Assembly (NCBI RefSeq): GCF_000711235.1
Contig: NZ_JOMI01000009.1
Coordinates: 310,001-374,000 of the forward strand
Length of the DNA stretch: 64,000 nt
Direction of reading: 5' to 3'
From: Prevotella sp. 10(H)
GTDB taxonomy: Bacteria; Bacteroidota; Bacteroidia; Bacteroidales; Dysgonomonadaceae
Shown here: positions 1 through 8,278 of the stretch, piece after piece
Layout of the letters: each line of letters opens with the position of its first letter
How positions within the stretch are numbered: the stretch's first letter is position 1
Notes under the pieces: model-generated
What the model saw: only the letters and a program-made list of their open reading frames with translations
The model's database searches: none
Told to the model about the DNA's origin: nothing
Program-made: the position numbers and the translations under genes

Positions 1-564
1 ATCGATAGGGTTATGGATAACTATAGACTGACGGGAAAACAACTCTTCAACGGTTTCCTTTACGCTATCAGAAACACAAACTACTTCATCGAAACATGTA
101 TAACATTCAATCTGTTCCTTTTTAGATCGGAATGCTATATCTGTCCATGGAGATAATTTCAAATCGATGTGTACCCATGCTATTTTTCTATCAGATCGGC
201 CACCGCTGACTATACGTGTAGCGTAACCTTCAATAAAAGCAATTTCAACATCGAATTTATCTCTTAAATAAAGCCATCGGAAAATACGGGAAGAAAATTT
301 ATCATATATAATAAGATTGACTTTATTATATATTTTGACCCAAAGCCTGCCTCTTTTCGATTTCCTTTTTTCTGTATTCTTAAGTATGCTTTTGTATTTA
401 ATATCGGCAGGATAAAGTTCATTGATAATCTCTTCTTCCCTATGATTAATAAGAGTAATATTGTATTTCTGCCAATCGAAATTATTTAGAATTACCTGCA
501 ATATCTTCTCCGCACCTCCGCCGTAAAGACCGTTGACTACAAATGCAATCTCTTTCTTTTTCAT
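1..564 (-). CDS. Glycosyltransferase family 4, partial (runs off left edge)
   Basis: The first 188 codons of a glycosyltransferase are visible; the gene continues beyond base 1. It starts at an ATG that overlaps the stop of the preceding gene in an ATGA arrangement, so the two are translationally coupled. The N-terminal half has the GT-B donor-side features GGGAEKIL, VEIAFIEGYAT, AWVHIDLK and CVSDSV, and ends at HNPID. These motifs match its neighbour at 561-1673 one for one, so the pair are tandem paralogues. By family it should be a cytoplasmic retaining GT4 adding a sugar to a lipid-linked or other acceptor. Donor and acceptor cannot be read from the sequence. The acceptor half with the EX7E motif lies outside the window. 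Confidence 0.85.
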   Translation of the reverse strand, partial: MKKKEIAFVVNGLYGGGAEKILQVILNNFDWQKYNITLINHREEEIINELYPADIKYKSILKNTEKRKSKRGRLWVKIYNKVNLIIYDKFSSRIFRWLYLRDKFDVEIAFIEGYATRIVSGGRSDRKIAWVHIDLKLSPWTDIAFRSKKEQIECYTCFDEVVCVSDSVKETVEELFSRQSIVIHNPID

Positions 565-1673
565 CTCAACAATTTCTCTATCGGATTCATTAAAGACGAT
601 ATGCAGAAATCTTTACTCCTTTCCCTTGCCTTATCTGTTAGCATAGTAAGATAATTTCGATCACAAATAATTTTTTTCATAGGCTCAAGTAGGGCCATGT
701 CCTCATTCTGTACTATAATCCCATATTTATTATCTCCTAAAAGCTCTGTCATTCCGGCACAAAGAGTAGTAATTACAGGGATTCCAAGAATTAGTGCTTC
801 TGTTACCGCTGTGCTATATCCTTCGCATCGTGACGAGCAGATAAAAATATCACTGGCTGCTATATACGGATATGGATTGGAGATGAACCCCCATATTTTC
901 ACGTAATTAATCAAGTGATTATCTTCGATATAATCCTCTAAATCTTTCTTTTCAGGTCCATCCCCCAGTATCCATAATTCAAAATCCAGATTTTCGTTTT
1001 TGAGTTTATTGATAACCTTTATCAATCGGTCAAATCCTTTTTGTTCAACCAGACGGCCAATGCTAACAAACCGAAGTCTCTTTTTTGTAGGTAAAGAAAC
1101 TTTTTCTTTCGATTTATTAATAATCTCTTCACTATCAATAGGATTGTATATCGTATTAGCTTCTATCTCAAATTTGGTTTGAATGGATTTTCTTACGGTT
1201 TCTGAAACACATATTACTTTGTCATATCTTAAATATGTTTTTCTTTCTTTATCTATCGACGAATAAACTATCCCTTGTGTCCACGGATTGAGCAACATAT
1301 CGGTATGCACCCACGCAAACTTTTTTTTAGCTGGAGAGAAAGCCAGCAATTTTGTAGCAAAACCTTCACAGAAAGCAATCTCGACATTATTTCCTTTTGG
1401 CATGAATAAATTATACACCATTTTTAGTGGTAAATAAAAATAGATCAGATGATATAATATTTTATATAATATTTTATTACGGGTACTTATCAATGGTCTA
1501 AACTTAGCCAACCTGCTGATCTGATTCACATATACACCATCCGCTACTACTGTAGCCACCGTAATATCGAATTTATCTTTGTCTATATGATTTACGATTG
1601 TAAAAAGTATTTTTTCAGCTCCGCCTCCGGCAAGCGATTCTATAAAAAACAATACTTTTATTTTGGGCTCCAT
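561..1673 (-). CDS. Glycosyltransferase family 4
   Basis: A 370-residue GT-B enzyme. The N-terminus carries the glycine-rich GGGAEKIL loop. The C-terminal domain begins near residue 200 (RLRFVSIGRLVEQKGFDR) and has the donor-binding segment CSSRCEGYSTAVTEALILGIPV with the E-x7-E pair. Length is normal for GT4. It is the penultimate visible gene of a long minus-strand run, 16 bases after an acetyltransferase gene, and overlaps the next glycosyltransferase by 4 bases. Its role is probably adding a sugar to a surface glycan or to the product of the adjacent peptide cassette. The sequence does not say which. Family is secure, substrate unknown. Confidence 0.9.
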   Translation of the reverse strand: MEPKIKVLFFIESLAGGGAEKILFTIVNHIDKDKFDITVATVVADGVYVNQISRLAKFRPLISTRNKILYKILYHLIYFYLPLKMVYNLFMPKGNNVEIAFCEGFATKLLAFSPAKKKFAWVHTDMLLNPWTQGIVYSSIDKERKTYLRYDKVICVSETVRKSIQTKFEIEANTIYNPIDSEEIINKSKEKVSLPTKKRLRFVSIGRLVEQKGFDRLIKVINKLKNENLDFELWILGDGPEKKDLEDYIEDNHLINYVKIWGFISNPYPYIAASDIFICSSRCEGYSTAVTEALILGIPVITTLCAGMTELLGDNKYGIIVQNEDMALLEPMKKIICDRNYLTMLTDKARERSKDFCISSLMNPIEKLLR

Positions 1674-1689
1674 GTTCAGTACAAATAAT

Positions 1690-2253
1690 TTATTCTACAA
1701 AACCGGCTTTATCTGATGTCAACAGAACTCTCATTTGCTGTTTCTTATCCCTATCAATTTTTTTACGTAAAGTATATTCATCTGAAAATATATGAGCATT
1801 TCTGAAAATCTCATCGGTTTTCTCTTGATATTCTTCTAACGAACATATCACTTTTGCCGGATTGCCGGCTGCGACAACATTATCCGGAATTGATTTTATT
1901 ACTACACTATTTGCACCTATCACAGAGTTCTCACCTATGGTGACACCCGGCATAATCATTGATCGTGCTCCGATGAAAACATTTTTTTTGATGTTTATCC
2001 TACCAATTTTCGTATATCCTGTATATTTTTTTGTACTTGTATCATGTGCCAGCAGATAAACCTGTGGTGCGATAACCACATTGTCTGCTATTTCTATGAG
2101 CCAGCAATGACTTACATCGACAGTTAGTCCGGGTTGTATAGAGCAGTTGTTGCCTACTTTCATTCCTAATTTTATATAATCGTCAAGCCAGTACTCATCC
2201 AAAAAAAATTTTCTTATGCGGGATTTTATAAAGTTGATGCACCTGTTGAACAT
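1690..2253 (-). CDS. Left-handed beta-helix (hexapeptide) O-acetyltransferase
   Basis: A 187-residue acyltransferase of the serine acetyltransferase/maltose acetyltransferase (WcaF-like) type. Imperfect hexapeptide repeats run from about residue 35 to 135 (IKKNVFIGARSMIMPGVTIG then SVIGANSVV). A catalytic-type His sits in LLAHDTS near residue 69, and the typical closing motif AAGNPAKVI follows. Proteins of this family transfer acetyl from acetyl-CoA to a sugar hydroxyl in the cytoplasm. It lies between the S26-type protease and the glycosyltransferase pair, with gaps of 13 and 16 bases, so it is probably co-transcribed. It may acetylate the surface glycan or, less likely, the product of the peptide cassette. 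Confidence 0.88.
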   Translation of the reverse strand: MFNRCINFIKSRIRKFFLDEYWLDDYIKLGMKVGNNCSIQPGLTVDVSHCWLIEIADNVVIAPQVYLLAHDTSTKKYTGYTKIGRINIKKNVFIGARSMIMPGVTIGENSVIGANSVVIKSIPDNVVAAGNPAKVICSLEEYQEKTDEIFRNAHIFSDEYTLRKKIDRDKKQQMRVLLTSDKAGFVE

Positions 2254-2266
2254 ATAATATCTTCTT

Positions 2267-2737
2267 TTAATTGGAGATAACGAATGCTTTGTAAAAGAGG
2301 CTCTTTATTTTTCTCATAAACAAAATATGATTCTTATATATGGGCCGCCATAATTTGTTTTTAATAAAGAACCATTGCTTTTTACAGTCTGTAACTTTAC
2401 CGTCGGGCGTAATAATGAATTCCACTATGGCTATTATATCTTTTTCTTCAATATATTCTTTTACATAAGGAAGGTTATCCCCTTGAAATGTCAAAATATT
2501 GTTATCGATAGATACAAGCCTATGCAATATGTGTTTTTGATTATGTATAAAAAGGGCTATAATACCAATTCTGAGAAATTCTTTTCGATAAGGAACAAGA
2601 ACCACTTTATGCTTCCCGTTTCGCAATGCAGGATACATACTCGTTCCCTTAACTTTGAGCTCTACTGAGTTACCCGAATTAATTATGCTCTCGACATTCG
2701 CAAAAAACAAATTGTTAGATATCTCTTTCACAGCCAT
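2267..2737 (-). CDS. S24/S26-type serine protease (signal-peptidase-like), peptide cassette
   Basis: A small protein of 156 residues from the chosen ATG at 2737, five bases after the upstream kinase stop. An in-frame ATG at 2794 would add 19 residues that overlap the kinase and resemble nothing in the family. GTSMYP (Ser33) is the signal-peptidase nucleophile motif. LHRL (His72) and GDN (Asp87) match the Ser-His-Asp arrangement of the ER/archaeal type of signal peptidase rather than the bacterial Ser-Lys dyad. There is no obvious membrane anchor, unusual for a signal peptidase. Small S24/S26 proteases of this kind accompany PqqD, HprK-like kinase and ABC genes in Bacteroidetes. A leader-peptide protease for the precursor at 9289-9465 is the natural inference. 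Confidence 0.8.
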   Translation of the reverse strand: MAVKEISNNLFFANVESIINSGNSVELKVKGTSMYPALRNGKHKVVLVPYRKEFLRIGIIALFIHNQKHILHRLVSIDNNILTFQGDNLPYVKEYIEEKDIIAIVEFIITPDGKVTDCKKQWFFIKNKLWRPIYKNHILFMRKIKSLFYKAFVISN

Positions 2738-2742
2738 ATAAA

Positions 2743-3609
2743 TCAATGTATTTCGGCATATGCCATTTCTGCTGCTTGTTTGTCCGGAAGGCACTTAAAT
2801 TCATATACAGGTATATAACTAACTATCCTATCTATCAGGAAAATTATTTTTTGAGTATAAAACTCATCATAAGCTAAGAAAGGGGGAAAAGAAGGTTGAA
2901 TAGCCCCGATCGATTTTAGTTTTCCAAAACGAGTCATGACGTTTTCTGGATATTGCTTAAGTCTGACTATAGCTTTTAAGGGAAATATTTCCTGCTTGTA
3001 GCAATCGGTTTTTCCACTCCAAGGTGAACCATAGGCTAATATTTTATCATTCTTAATGCATAAGAGAGGTGAATCGTCATTCAGCAGGTGAGAATCTTCG
3101 ATATATTGGAGCCACAACCTTGTATGGGTGCTTTTTCCTGTCCCTGATTCACCAAGAAAGAGAACGGCCTGCGAATTTTTTACTATTGCCGAAGCGTGTA
3201 TAGGAATTACATTCCTGTTGACTGCAGCAAGAAGATATGCAATCCATACCGCGTATTTAATAGACATATTACAATCGCAGGGAGACATAAAAACAATATT
3301 TTCATGAGGATTATAAGTTATACTGACGATTCTGCTTTTGTCTAGCCTATGCATCTCAAAGCAATATCCATCTCTGTGTGCTGAAAAACAATGATCTACA
3401 TCCAATACTTTAAAACGATGAATAGGGCAGATTTCTATAAGATTAGCAGTATCGATGTCTCTGTCCATCAGTATACGGATATCTACATTTTCTTGACCGG
3501 GATTCTCTATTTCGAATATATCGAATCCGGGTAAGTCAATTACCCGCTGCAAGGTTTGTTCTCCATTCAGTTCTACATTCAAGTCCGCGATAGAATATAT
3601 TTTTTTCAT
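2743..3609 (-). CDS. HprK-like serine kinase, peptide cassette
   Basis: A 288-residue protein whose C-terminal half is an HPr-kinase-like P-loop domain. Visible motifs are HASAIV (138-143), Walker A GESGTGKST (153-161), the acidic stretch LLNDDSP (175-181) and YGSPWSGK (193-200). The first 110 residues do not resemble the HprK N-terminal domain, and the HPr-contacting C-terminal helix is not evident. It is therefore unlikely to be the catabolite-control enzyme. Related kinases in lasso-peptide clusters phosphorylate a Ser of the peptide (for example the paeninodin kinase). Here it sits between an ABC transporter and the S26 protease, so phosphorylation of Ser/Thr in the neighbouring small peptide is the best guess. 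Lipid-linked or sugar substrates remain possible. Confidence 0.82.
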   Translation of the reverse strand: MKKIYSIADLNVELNGEQTLQRVIDLPGFDIFEIENPGQENVDIRILMDRDIDTANLIEICPIHRFKVLDVDHCFSAHRDGYCFEMHRLDKSRIVSITYNPHENIVFMSPCDCNMSIKYAVWIAYLLAAVNRNVIPIHASAIVKNSQAVLFLGESGTGKSTHTRLWLQYIEDSHLLNDDSPLLCIKNDKILAYGSPWSGKTDCYKQEIFPLKAIVRLKQYPENVMTRFGKLKSIGAIQPSFPPFLAYDEFYTQKIIFLIDRIVSYIPVYEFKCLPDKQAAEMAYAEIH

Positions 3610-3656
3610 TTTATCTCTGTGAAACTGTTTTATAAAGAAGTAATCAAGACAATTAC

Positions 3657-5342
3657 TTATATCTCAATTATACGATTACAAAACCGGAGCGTACGTTCCC
3701 GATGCGATATTATCAAAAGTGTAAAATTGCCGGAAGCCAGAGAATAAAGTAGTGAAACGATATCCTCTTCTCTTTTAGCATCGAGGGCAGAAGTAGCTTC
3801 GTCGACAAATAACACTTCCGGGTTTTTATATAATGCCCTTGCTATACCTAACCGTTGCTTTTCTCCTCCGCTAATGGTGGTGCCCCCTTCTCCAATAATG
3901 GTGTCTAATCCGTCTTTCAGACTGTTGTACCATGTTTTTAGTCCTACTTGTTCTAATATAAAAAGTATCTTGCCTCTATCAGGCTTGTCTGTCGACATCG
4001 CTATATTTTTTATCACAGAATCATTCTTTATAAATACATCCTGCTCTACATAGCTTACCATTTTGTGCCAGCTTTTCCTGTTTTGAGAAGATAACTTTAC
4101 TCCGTCTATATATACACCTCCCTGTTGCGGAACGTAGAAACCCAGTAACAGATTGAATAGAGTACTTTTTCCTGATCCGGAGTTTCCTCTGAAGCCAATT
4201 ATATCACCCTTGCCTATTTTTAATGAAAAGTTTGAAAACATAGGCTCATCTGCATTGAAAGCAAAAGTGATATTTCTTAATTCTATCTGTTCATTTAGAC
4301 TTATCGGCTGCAGACATTCTTCATTTTCCTCATTCCTGTTATCATCATCTTCTTCTATACCTTTAATGACATTTGTTACATACTGGTTGTTCTGAAGTGT
4401 ATGCCAGCTACTTATGAGAGTCAGTATCGAAGGCATTATCCTGATGGCTATAAATCCGAAGATTATAAAAGAATTGACAGATGTGCCGTTAGCCACTCCT
4501 TCAAGAAGTAATATGATAAGTGCAACAACAATGCATATCTGAAAGATTACGGATGGAATTTGCTTATAAATCGAATTTTTTATATCTGCTTTGAATATTG
4601 TATCCAGCCCGTTTTCAAATTCTTCGCTTATTCTATCGAATGAATCGTTAACTCTCAGACTCACATGCCCCTTAAGGCTTTCCTGTACAATCTGCGCTTG
4701 TCTGCGCCGGGCTTCGTATGCATCCAATCCGATCTTTTTTAATTTATTCCTTACTACAGCCAGATATAACAGAGATACGGGCAGCATAGCCACCAATAAT
4801 ATCAGAGAGGCCATAGGTGCGAGGCAGACTAGAAAACTTGCTAAAAGAAGTGTTATCACAAGGTTAGATGCAGAGTCCAAGATAGTTCGGATGATATTGG
4901 TTGCAAATCCGTAACAAGCACCATTGATATGAAACGCTAATTGCGAAGAATATGTTTGACGTATAAATAAAAGGCCCTTCTCGTGATAATAATTATAAAG
5001 TTTTAAGGAATAATATTTATATATTTCCAGATAATATTTATTCTGAATATTTCCCAACCAGATTGTAATAACGCTTTTGAGTGGTAATAACATCAGAGCA
5101 ACTACTCCTAATATAATGCCGAATTGTGCCAGAGATTCCAAATCCATGATTTCGAAAAGGCGTGACATAAAAGAACCGTCTGACTGAATACTTGCCGGAT
5201 TCATAATTACTATGATAATTGGTAGCAACGAGGCTAATCCAACTAAATCCAACAGTCTGTTTATTATACCGATGATAACTATTCGGGCCGCTCTCTTTCG
5301 AAATCGATACGGAAGCAGTTTCAGGTATAGGTTTAAATTCAT
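3657..5342 (-). CDS. ABC exporter, fused permease-ATPase (PglK-like or peptide exporter)
   Basis: A 561-residue half-transporter. About 320 residues of transmembrane domain with some six helices come first. The nucleotide-binding domain follows with Walker A GNSGSGKST (about 386-394), signature SGGEKQR (about 490), Walker B EVLFVDEATSALD (about 510-522) and the H-loop IISHRE. There is no N-terminal C39 peptidase domain, so any leader removal must come from another protein such as the S26 protease. Length and the segment RIMPSILTLISSWH recall PglK, the lipid-linked oligosaccharide flippase of Campylobacter. Two roles fit: flipping an undecaprenyl-linked glycan (no Wzx is visible) or exporting the modified peptide. 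The neighbours on both sides belong to the peptide cassette, which slightly favours the second. Confidence 0.85.
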   Translation of the reverse strand: MNLNLYLKLLPYRFRKRAARIVIIGIINRLLDLVGLASLLPIIIVIMNPASIQSDGSFMSRLFEIMDLESLAQFGIILGVVALMLLPLKSVITIWLGNIQNKYYLEIYKYYSLKLYNYYHEKGLLFIRQTYSSQLAFHINGACYGFATNIIRTILDSASNLVITLLLASFLVCLAPMASLILLVAMLPVSLLYLAVVRNKLKKIGLDAYEARRRQAQIVQESLKGHVSLRVNDSFDRISEEFENGLDTIFKADIKNSIYKQIPSVIFQICIVVALIILLLEGVANGTSVNSFIIFGFIAIRIMPSILTLISSWHTLQNNQYVTNVIKGIEEDDDNRNEENEECLQPISLNEQIELRNITFAFNADEPMFSNFSLKIGKGDIIGFRGNSGSGKSTLFNLLLGFYVPQQGGVYIDGVKLSSQNRKSWHKMVSYVEQDVFIKNDSVIKNIAMSTDKPDRGKILFILEQVGLKTWYNSLKDGLDTIIGEGGTTISGGEKQRLGIARALYKNPEVLFVDEATSALDAKREEDIVSLLYSLASGNFTLLIISHRERTLRFCNRIIEI

Positions 5343-5386
5343 ACAAAAGTAACTTTGAGCTTGTTGATGTATCTCTCCGGTTTAGG

Positions 5387-6781
5387 CTATTCTATAACTT
5401 TCACAGAATTAATACCCATATATTTTGAAAAGGCTTTATTATACCATATATTCGGGTCAGGTGATAATTCATGTAAGAAATATTTAGGCTCTATTATTAT
5501 TTCTTCTTTCAACTCAATATCCAAATTCCCCTTCTCTACTTGCTGAATTACATATGCATAACGTTTCTCCCACATATTGTGAGCATAACATAAAACCTTA
5601 TATCGGGAATAATAATCATAACTTAATATGACTATCAACAATATTACTCCTAACCGTTTCAACACCTTAACATATATATTGGGTATGCCGATATTTGTAT
5701 ACAAAATACAAATAGCAATTATAGTAAAGGTGATTGTACCAAATAGTGCCCGATCGGGAAATTGAGGAGACATAATCATTGCAGCAAATGCAATATGACC
5801 AGTAATAATAAAAATTAAAGATATGGATATTGCAGTTCTGCAATTTTTATCTTTTTTATCTTTGATTTTTATGAAAATAATAAGCCCGATTATATAAATG
5901 ATTGTCAATAACAAAATATGATAAAAGTAGTGATATAACATTGTATAAAATCTGCTCTTAAAAATATCCGCCATCTCTATCGATCTGATATTTTCATTAA
6001 TAGTGTCTAACCGTACATAATTTCCCGGAGCCGCAAGAAGTAAAGCGCATCCAAAACAAAATCCTATAAAACCTATGGTAGCCCATTTAGGCAATCTTCC
6101 TCTTTTTTTAAAATACCCACAGATTAACAAAAGCATTAAGACTACCGCCACAGACATATTTTCATTAGTCCATCCTGCCAAAATTCCTCCTATGAAAAAG
6201 CAGATACAGGTAAAAATACCTTTCGGATTATATTGGGGACATCTAAAAAAAATATAATAAGGATAAATAAAGAGAAGAATAATTGTCGTACTCCATAAAT
6301 AATTCGAACTCCCTGTAATCCATAAGATTGTAGCTCCAAAAGCAGGTTGAAAAAACCAAATAAGTGAATATATAAATATAAATAAAGCCGGATTCAGTTT
6401 TTTATTGTAATTGGAAATCTTAAAGATTAAATAAATGAAAACGGTGAAGACGAATGCATTCATTAAATTTTGCACCCATGGCTCAAGCATTAATAAAAAT
6501 TGAGCTATAAAATGAGTTACGAAACGTCCGCCCCATGTCAAATAATGAGTGTATTGAGAATATATTATTTCTTTTAGATTTGTAATATGTATGGGGGGAT
6601 CGCTCCTGAAAACAAAAGTATAAACCCAATCATCCCCAAAAACAGGAAACAGATAGTTTAGTATTAGTATGGAAGAAAAGCATATGAATATACAAATATA
6701 AAATATTACATTCTGTATATTACGATCTTCGAAAGGATACGCAAAATTACTAGTGGATTTTAAAAACTGTTTACTTCTCAT
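5387..6781 (-). CDS. Polytopic membrane protein, DUF6056-like
   Basis: A 464-residue protein with roughly eleven hydrophobic segments. Near the N-terminus, in the first periplasmic loop, are FGDDWVYTF and, about 40 residues on, HYLTWGGRFVTHF. The DDW plus HY-x-x-WGGR combination is what I associate with the Bacteroidetes family DUF6056. The topology and the acidic pair in the first loop resemble GT-C glycosyltransferases and Wzy-like proteins, so a lipid-linked sugar transfer is conceivable, but this is inference. It lies between the nucleotidyltransferase and the ABC transporter with gaps of 20 and 44 bases. The codons are very AT-rich, as expected for membrane proteins here. Family call moderate, function unknown. 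Confidence 0.65.
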   Translation of the reverse strand: MRSKQFLKSTSNFAYPFEDRNIQNVIFYICIFICFSSILILNYLFPVFGDDWVYTFVFRSDPPIHITNLKEIIYSQYTHYLTWGGRFVTHFIAQFLLMLEPWVQNLMNAFVFTVFIYLIFKISNYNKKLNPALFIFIYSLIWFFQPAFGATILWITGSSNYLWSTTIILLFIYPYYIFFRCPQYNPKGIFTCICFFIGGILAGWTNENMSVAVVLMLLLICGYFKKRGRLPKWATIGFIGFCFGCALLLAAPGNYVRLDTINENIRSIEMADIFKSRFYTMLYHYFYHILLLTIIYIIGLIIFIKIKDKKDKNCRTAISISLIFIITGHIAFAAMIMSPQFPDRALFGTITFTIIAICILYTNIGIPNIYVKVLKRLGVILLIVILSYDYYSRYKVLCYAHNMWEKRYAYVIQQVEKGNLDIELKEEIIIEPKYFLHELSPDPNIWYNKAFSKYMGINSVKVIE

Positions 6782-6801
6782 TGCAAAGTTCTATTTAAGA
6801 A

Positions 6802-7926
6802 CTAATCCTGCTTTTTACTGGCAGGATACCATCTGTATTTAAGCAAATAAGTAAAATAACTTTTCACCTCAGGAAGTAAGAATTCCCAAATATTTACTTT
6901 GTCAAGATATTTCCTATATATATTATTTCTACGGATAAGATAGCGCAATACACCAAAAACAGGGATATGTATTTTGGGAGTAAGCCTATAACGCATGATT
7001 GTATTCAGGACAAACTGCTCTGCTTTTTTATCTGTTTTTTCCGGAGATATGAAATATGGATCGAATCCGAAACGACTGGCGCAAAAAGAGTTGATATGTC
7101 GAACAAATTTTTCCAGCCCTAATTCTTTTATTTGTGAAGATAATAATTGGCTATCGATATCATTTTTGTTTCTGCTGAAAAATATTGTCCAGTCGCACAT
7201 CTGCCGGATATTGATGTCAAGGCAACAAAAATGTCTGAAAGTATGACCTATAAGATAAAGAGAAGCTGCTTGTGGTGATAACTGGAAGATATTACCACAA
7301 TGTATAGGGAAACATATGTTCTCAGTGCACATTACATTAAGGATATCTTCCATTCTTTTATATAATTGGCTTTCTTTTCGGAATTGCAAGGCGGTATCGA
7401 AAAGTGTGAAGTGGTTTTCTATAGATATTCCTTCCAGAATAAAGCTTGAGTGCTTCGGTATTTCTGCCGCCTTTTTTATTCCCATAGACAACATCAGATC
7501 ATTTGCCTGTCTGGTTTTATCCTGTAAATAAATATCTATATCACCACTTTCGCGAAAATACGGTACAGGATATAATTCGGCAATAGTAATTCCCTTGATT
7601 ACAAGAAGATTTATATTATTATCTAAAAATAGGTTCGATAACTTCGCTAAAACGCGTTTGTAGTTATCGTAGCGCTCGCTACCCTTCACCACATTTACAC
7701 ACCAGCGCAATTTCAGTTTGCGGGGCGGTTGTGATTCTGTCGGTAAAAATTGCAAACCACCATATGATAGCAACAATACCCCTTGCCTTACGGAAAGATT
7801 AAACAATTGTTCCCAATCTTCATCTTTTGCATCTACAAACGAAGAAGAATTATGCCCCGTACTGTTTTTATCAATATTCAGACTCAGTCTGAGCAGTGTA
7901 AAGAACATATCAGTTACATTCGTCAT
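6802..7926 (-). CDS. Nucleotidyltransferase-fold protein (PF14907 type), peptide cassette
   Basis: A 374-residue protein resembling the NTP_transf_5 family. LLVIKGI (108-113) precedes the metal-binding motif GDIDIYL (128-134) with Asp129 and Asp131. The helical remainder includes HFTLFDTALQF. ATG overlaps the pqqD-like stop by 4 bases (ATGA), so the two are translationally coupled and probably act together. Proteins of this family occur with PqqD and HprK-like kinases in lasso-peptide and other RiPP clusters. Their chemistry is mostly uncharacterised; nucleotidyl transfer to the peptide or to a phosphorylated intermediate is the family-based expectation. A role in sugar activation is a weaker alternative. 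Confidence 0.8.
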   Translation of the reverse strand: MTNVTDMFFTLLRLSLNIDKNSTGHNSSSFVDAKDEDWEQLFNLSVRQGVLLLSYGGLQFLPTESQPPRKLKLRWCVNVVKGSERYDNYKRVLAKLSNLFLDNNINLLVIKGITIAELYPVPYFRESGDIDIYLQDKTRQANDLMLSMGIKKAAEIPKHSSFILEGISIENHFTLFDTALQFRKESQLYKRMEDILNVMCTENICFPIHCGNIFQLSPQAASLYLIGHTFRHFCCLDINIRQMCDWTIFFSRNKNDIDSQLLSSQIKELGLEKFVRHINSFCASRFGFDPYFISPEKTDKKAEQFVLNTIMRYRLTPKIHIPVFGVLRYLIRRNNIYRKYLDKVNIWEFLLPEVKSYFTYLLKYRWYPASKKQD

Positions 7927-8195
7927 TGCTGTTCTATCAGTCTGTTTTGGATCAGTGTATCAACCCAGCTTTCGGCATCTTTAAGTGCCAGATCTTTTTC
8001 TATACCATATTCTTCGATAAGAGATTCTGCTATTTGCTCCGTGGTGAATTCCTTATCTTCATAGAGGCTCCATAAAAAGAGAGAAGTGTCGTCGAACGAT
8101 ACTATTTTTGTAGTGTCAACACCGTATGTCCCTTGCAGGAGTATAATATTTTCTCCCCCTACAGATTGCATTTTAAAACCTTTTTTAATTCTCAT
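7923..8195 (-). CDS. PqqD-family peptide-binding protein (RiPP recognition element)
   Basis: A 90-residue protein covering a complete PqqD domain. It has the N-terminal beta hairpin beginning MRIKKGFKM, the segment TKIVSFDDTSLFLW where the family has a conserved (N/D)-x-[ST]-x-x-x-[LI]-W, and the helical LIEEYGIEKDLALKDAESWVDTL ending. Stand-alone PqqD proteins bind the leader of ribosomally made peptides and present them to modifying enzymes. It follows a large hairpin (8216-8263) after the lipoprotein gene and is coupled to the nucleotidyltransferase gene. Its presence is the strongest sign that the surrounding genes modify a peptide rather than a glycan. Confidence 0.9.
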   Translation of the reverse strand: MRIKKGFKMQSVGGENIILLQGTYGVDTTKIVSFDDTSLFLWSLYEDKEFTTEQIAESLIEEYGIEKDLALKDAESWVDTLIQNRLIEQQ

Positions 8196-8215
8196 ATTAA
8201 TACATTTAGATAATA

Positions 8216-8263
8216 ATACTATAAAGGACTGCTAACAATATATTAGCATGTCCTTTATAGTAT
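8216..8263 (-). terminator. Long intercistronic hairpin before the PqqD gene
   Basis: ATACTATAAAGGAC (8216-8229) pairs perfectly with 8250-8263. The inner arms TGCTAA (8230-8235) and TTAGCA (8243-8248) extend the stem to 20 pairs with one bulge. No clear U-tract follows on the minus strand, so it is probably a partial terminator or mRNA stabiliser rather than a full stop. It separates the small-peptide/lipoprotein pair from the modification and export genes. That layout would give more precursor than enzyme, as is common in RiPP operons. Confidence 0.7.
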
Positions 8264-8278
8264 AAATTATGGAATTAG

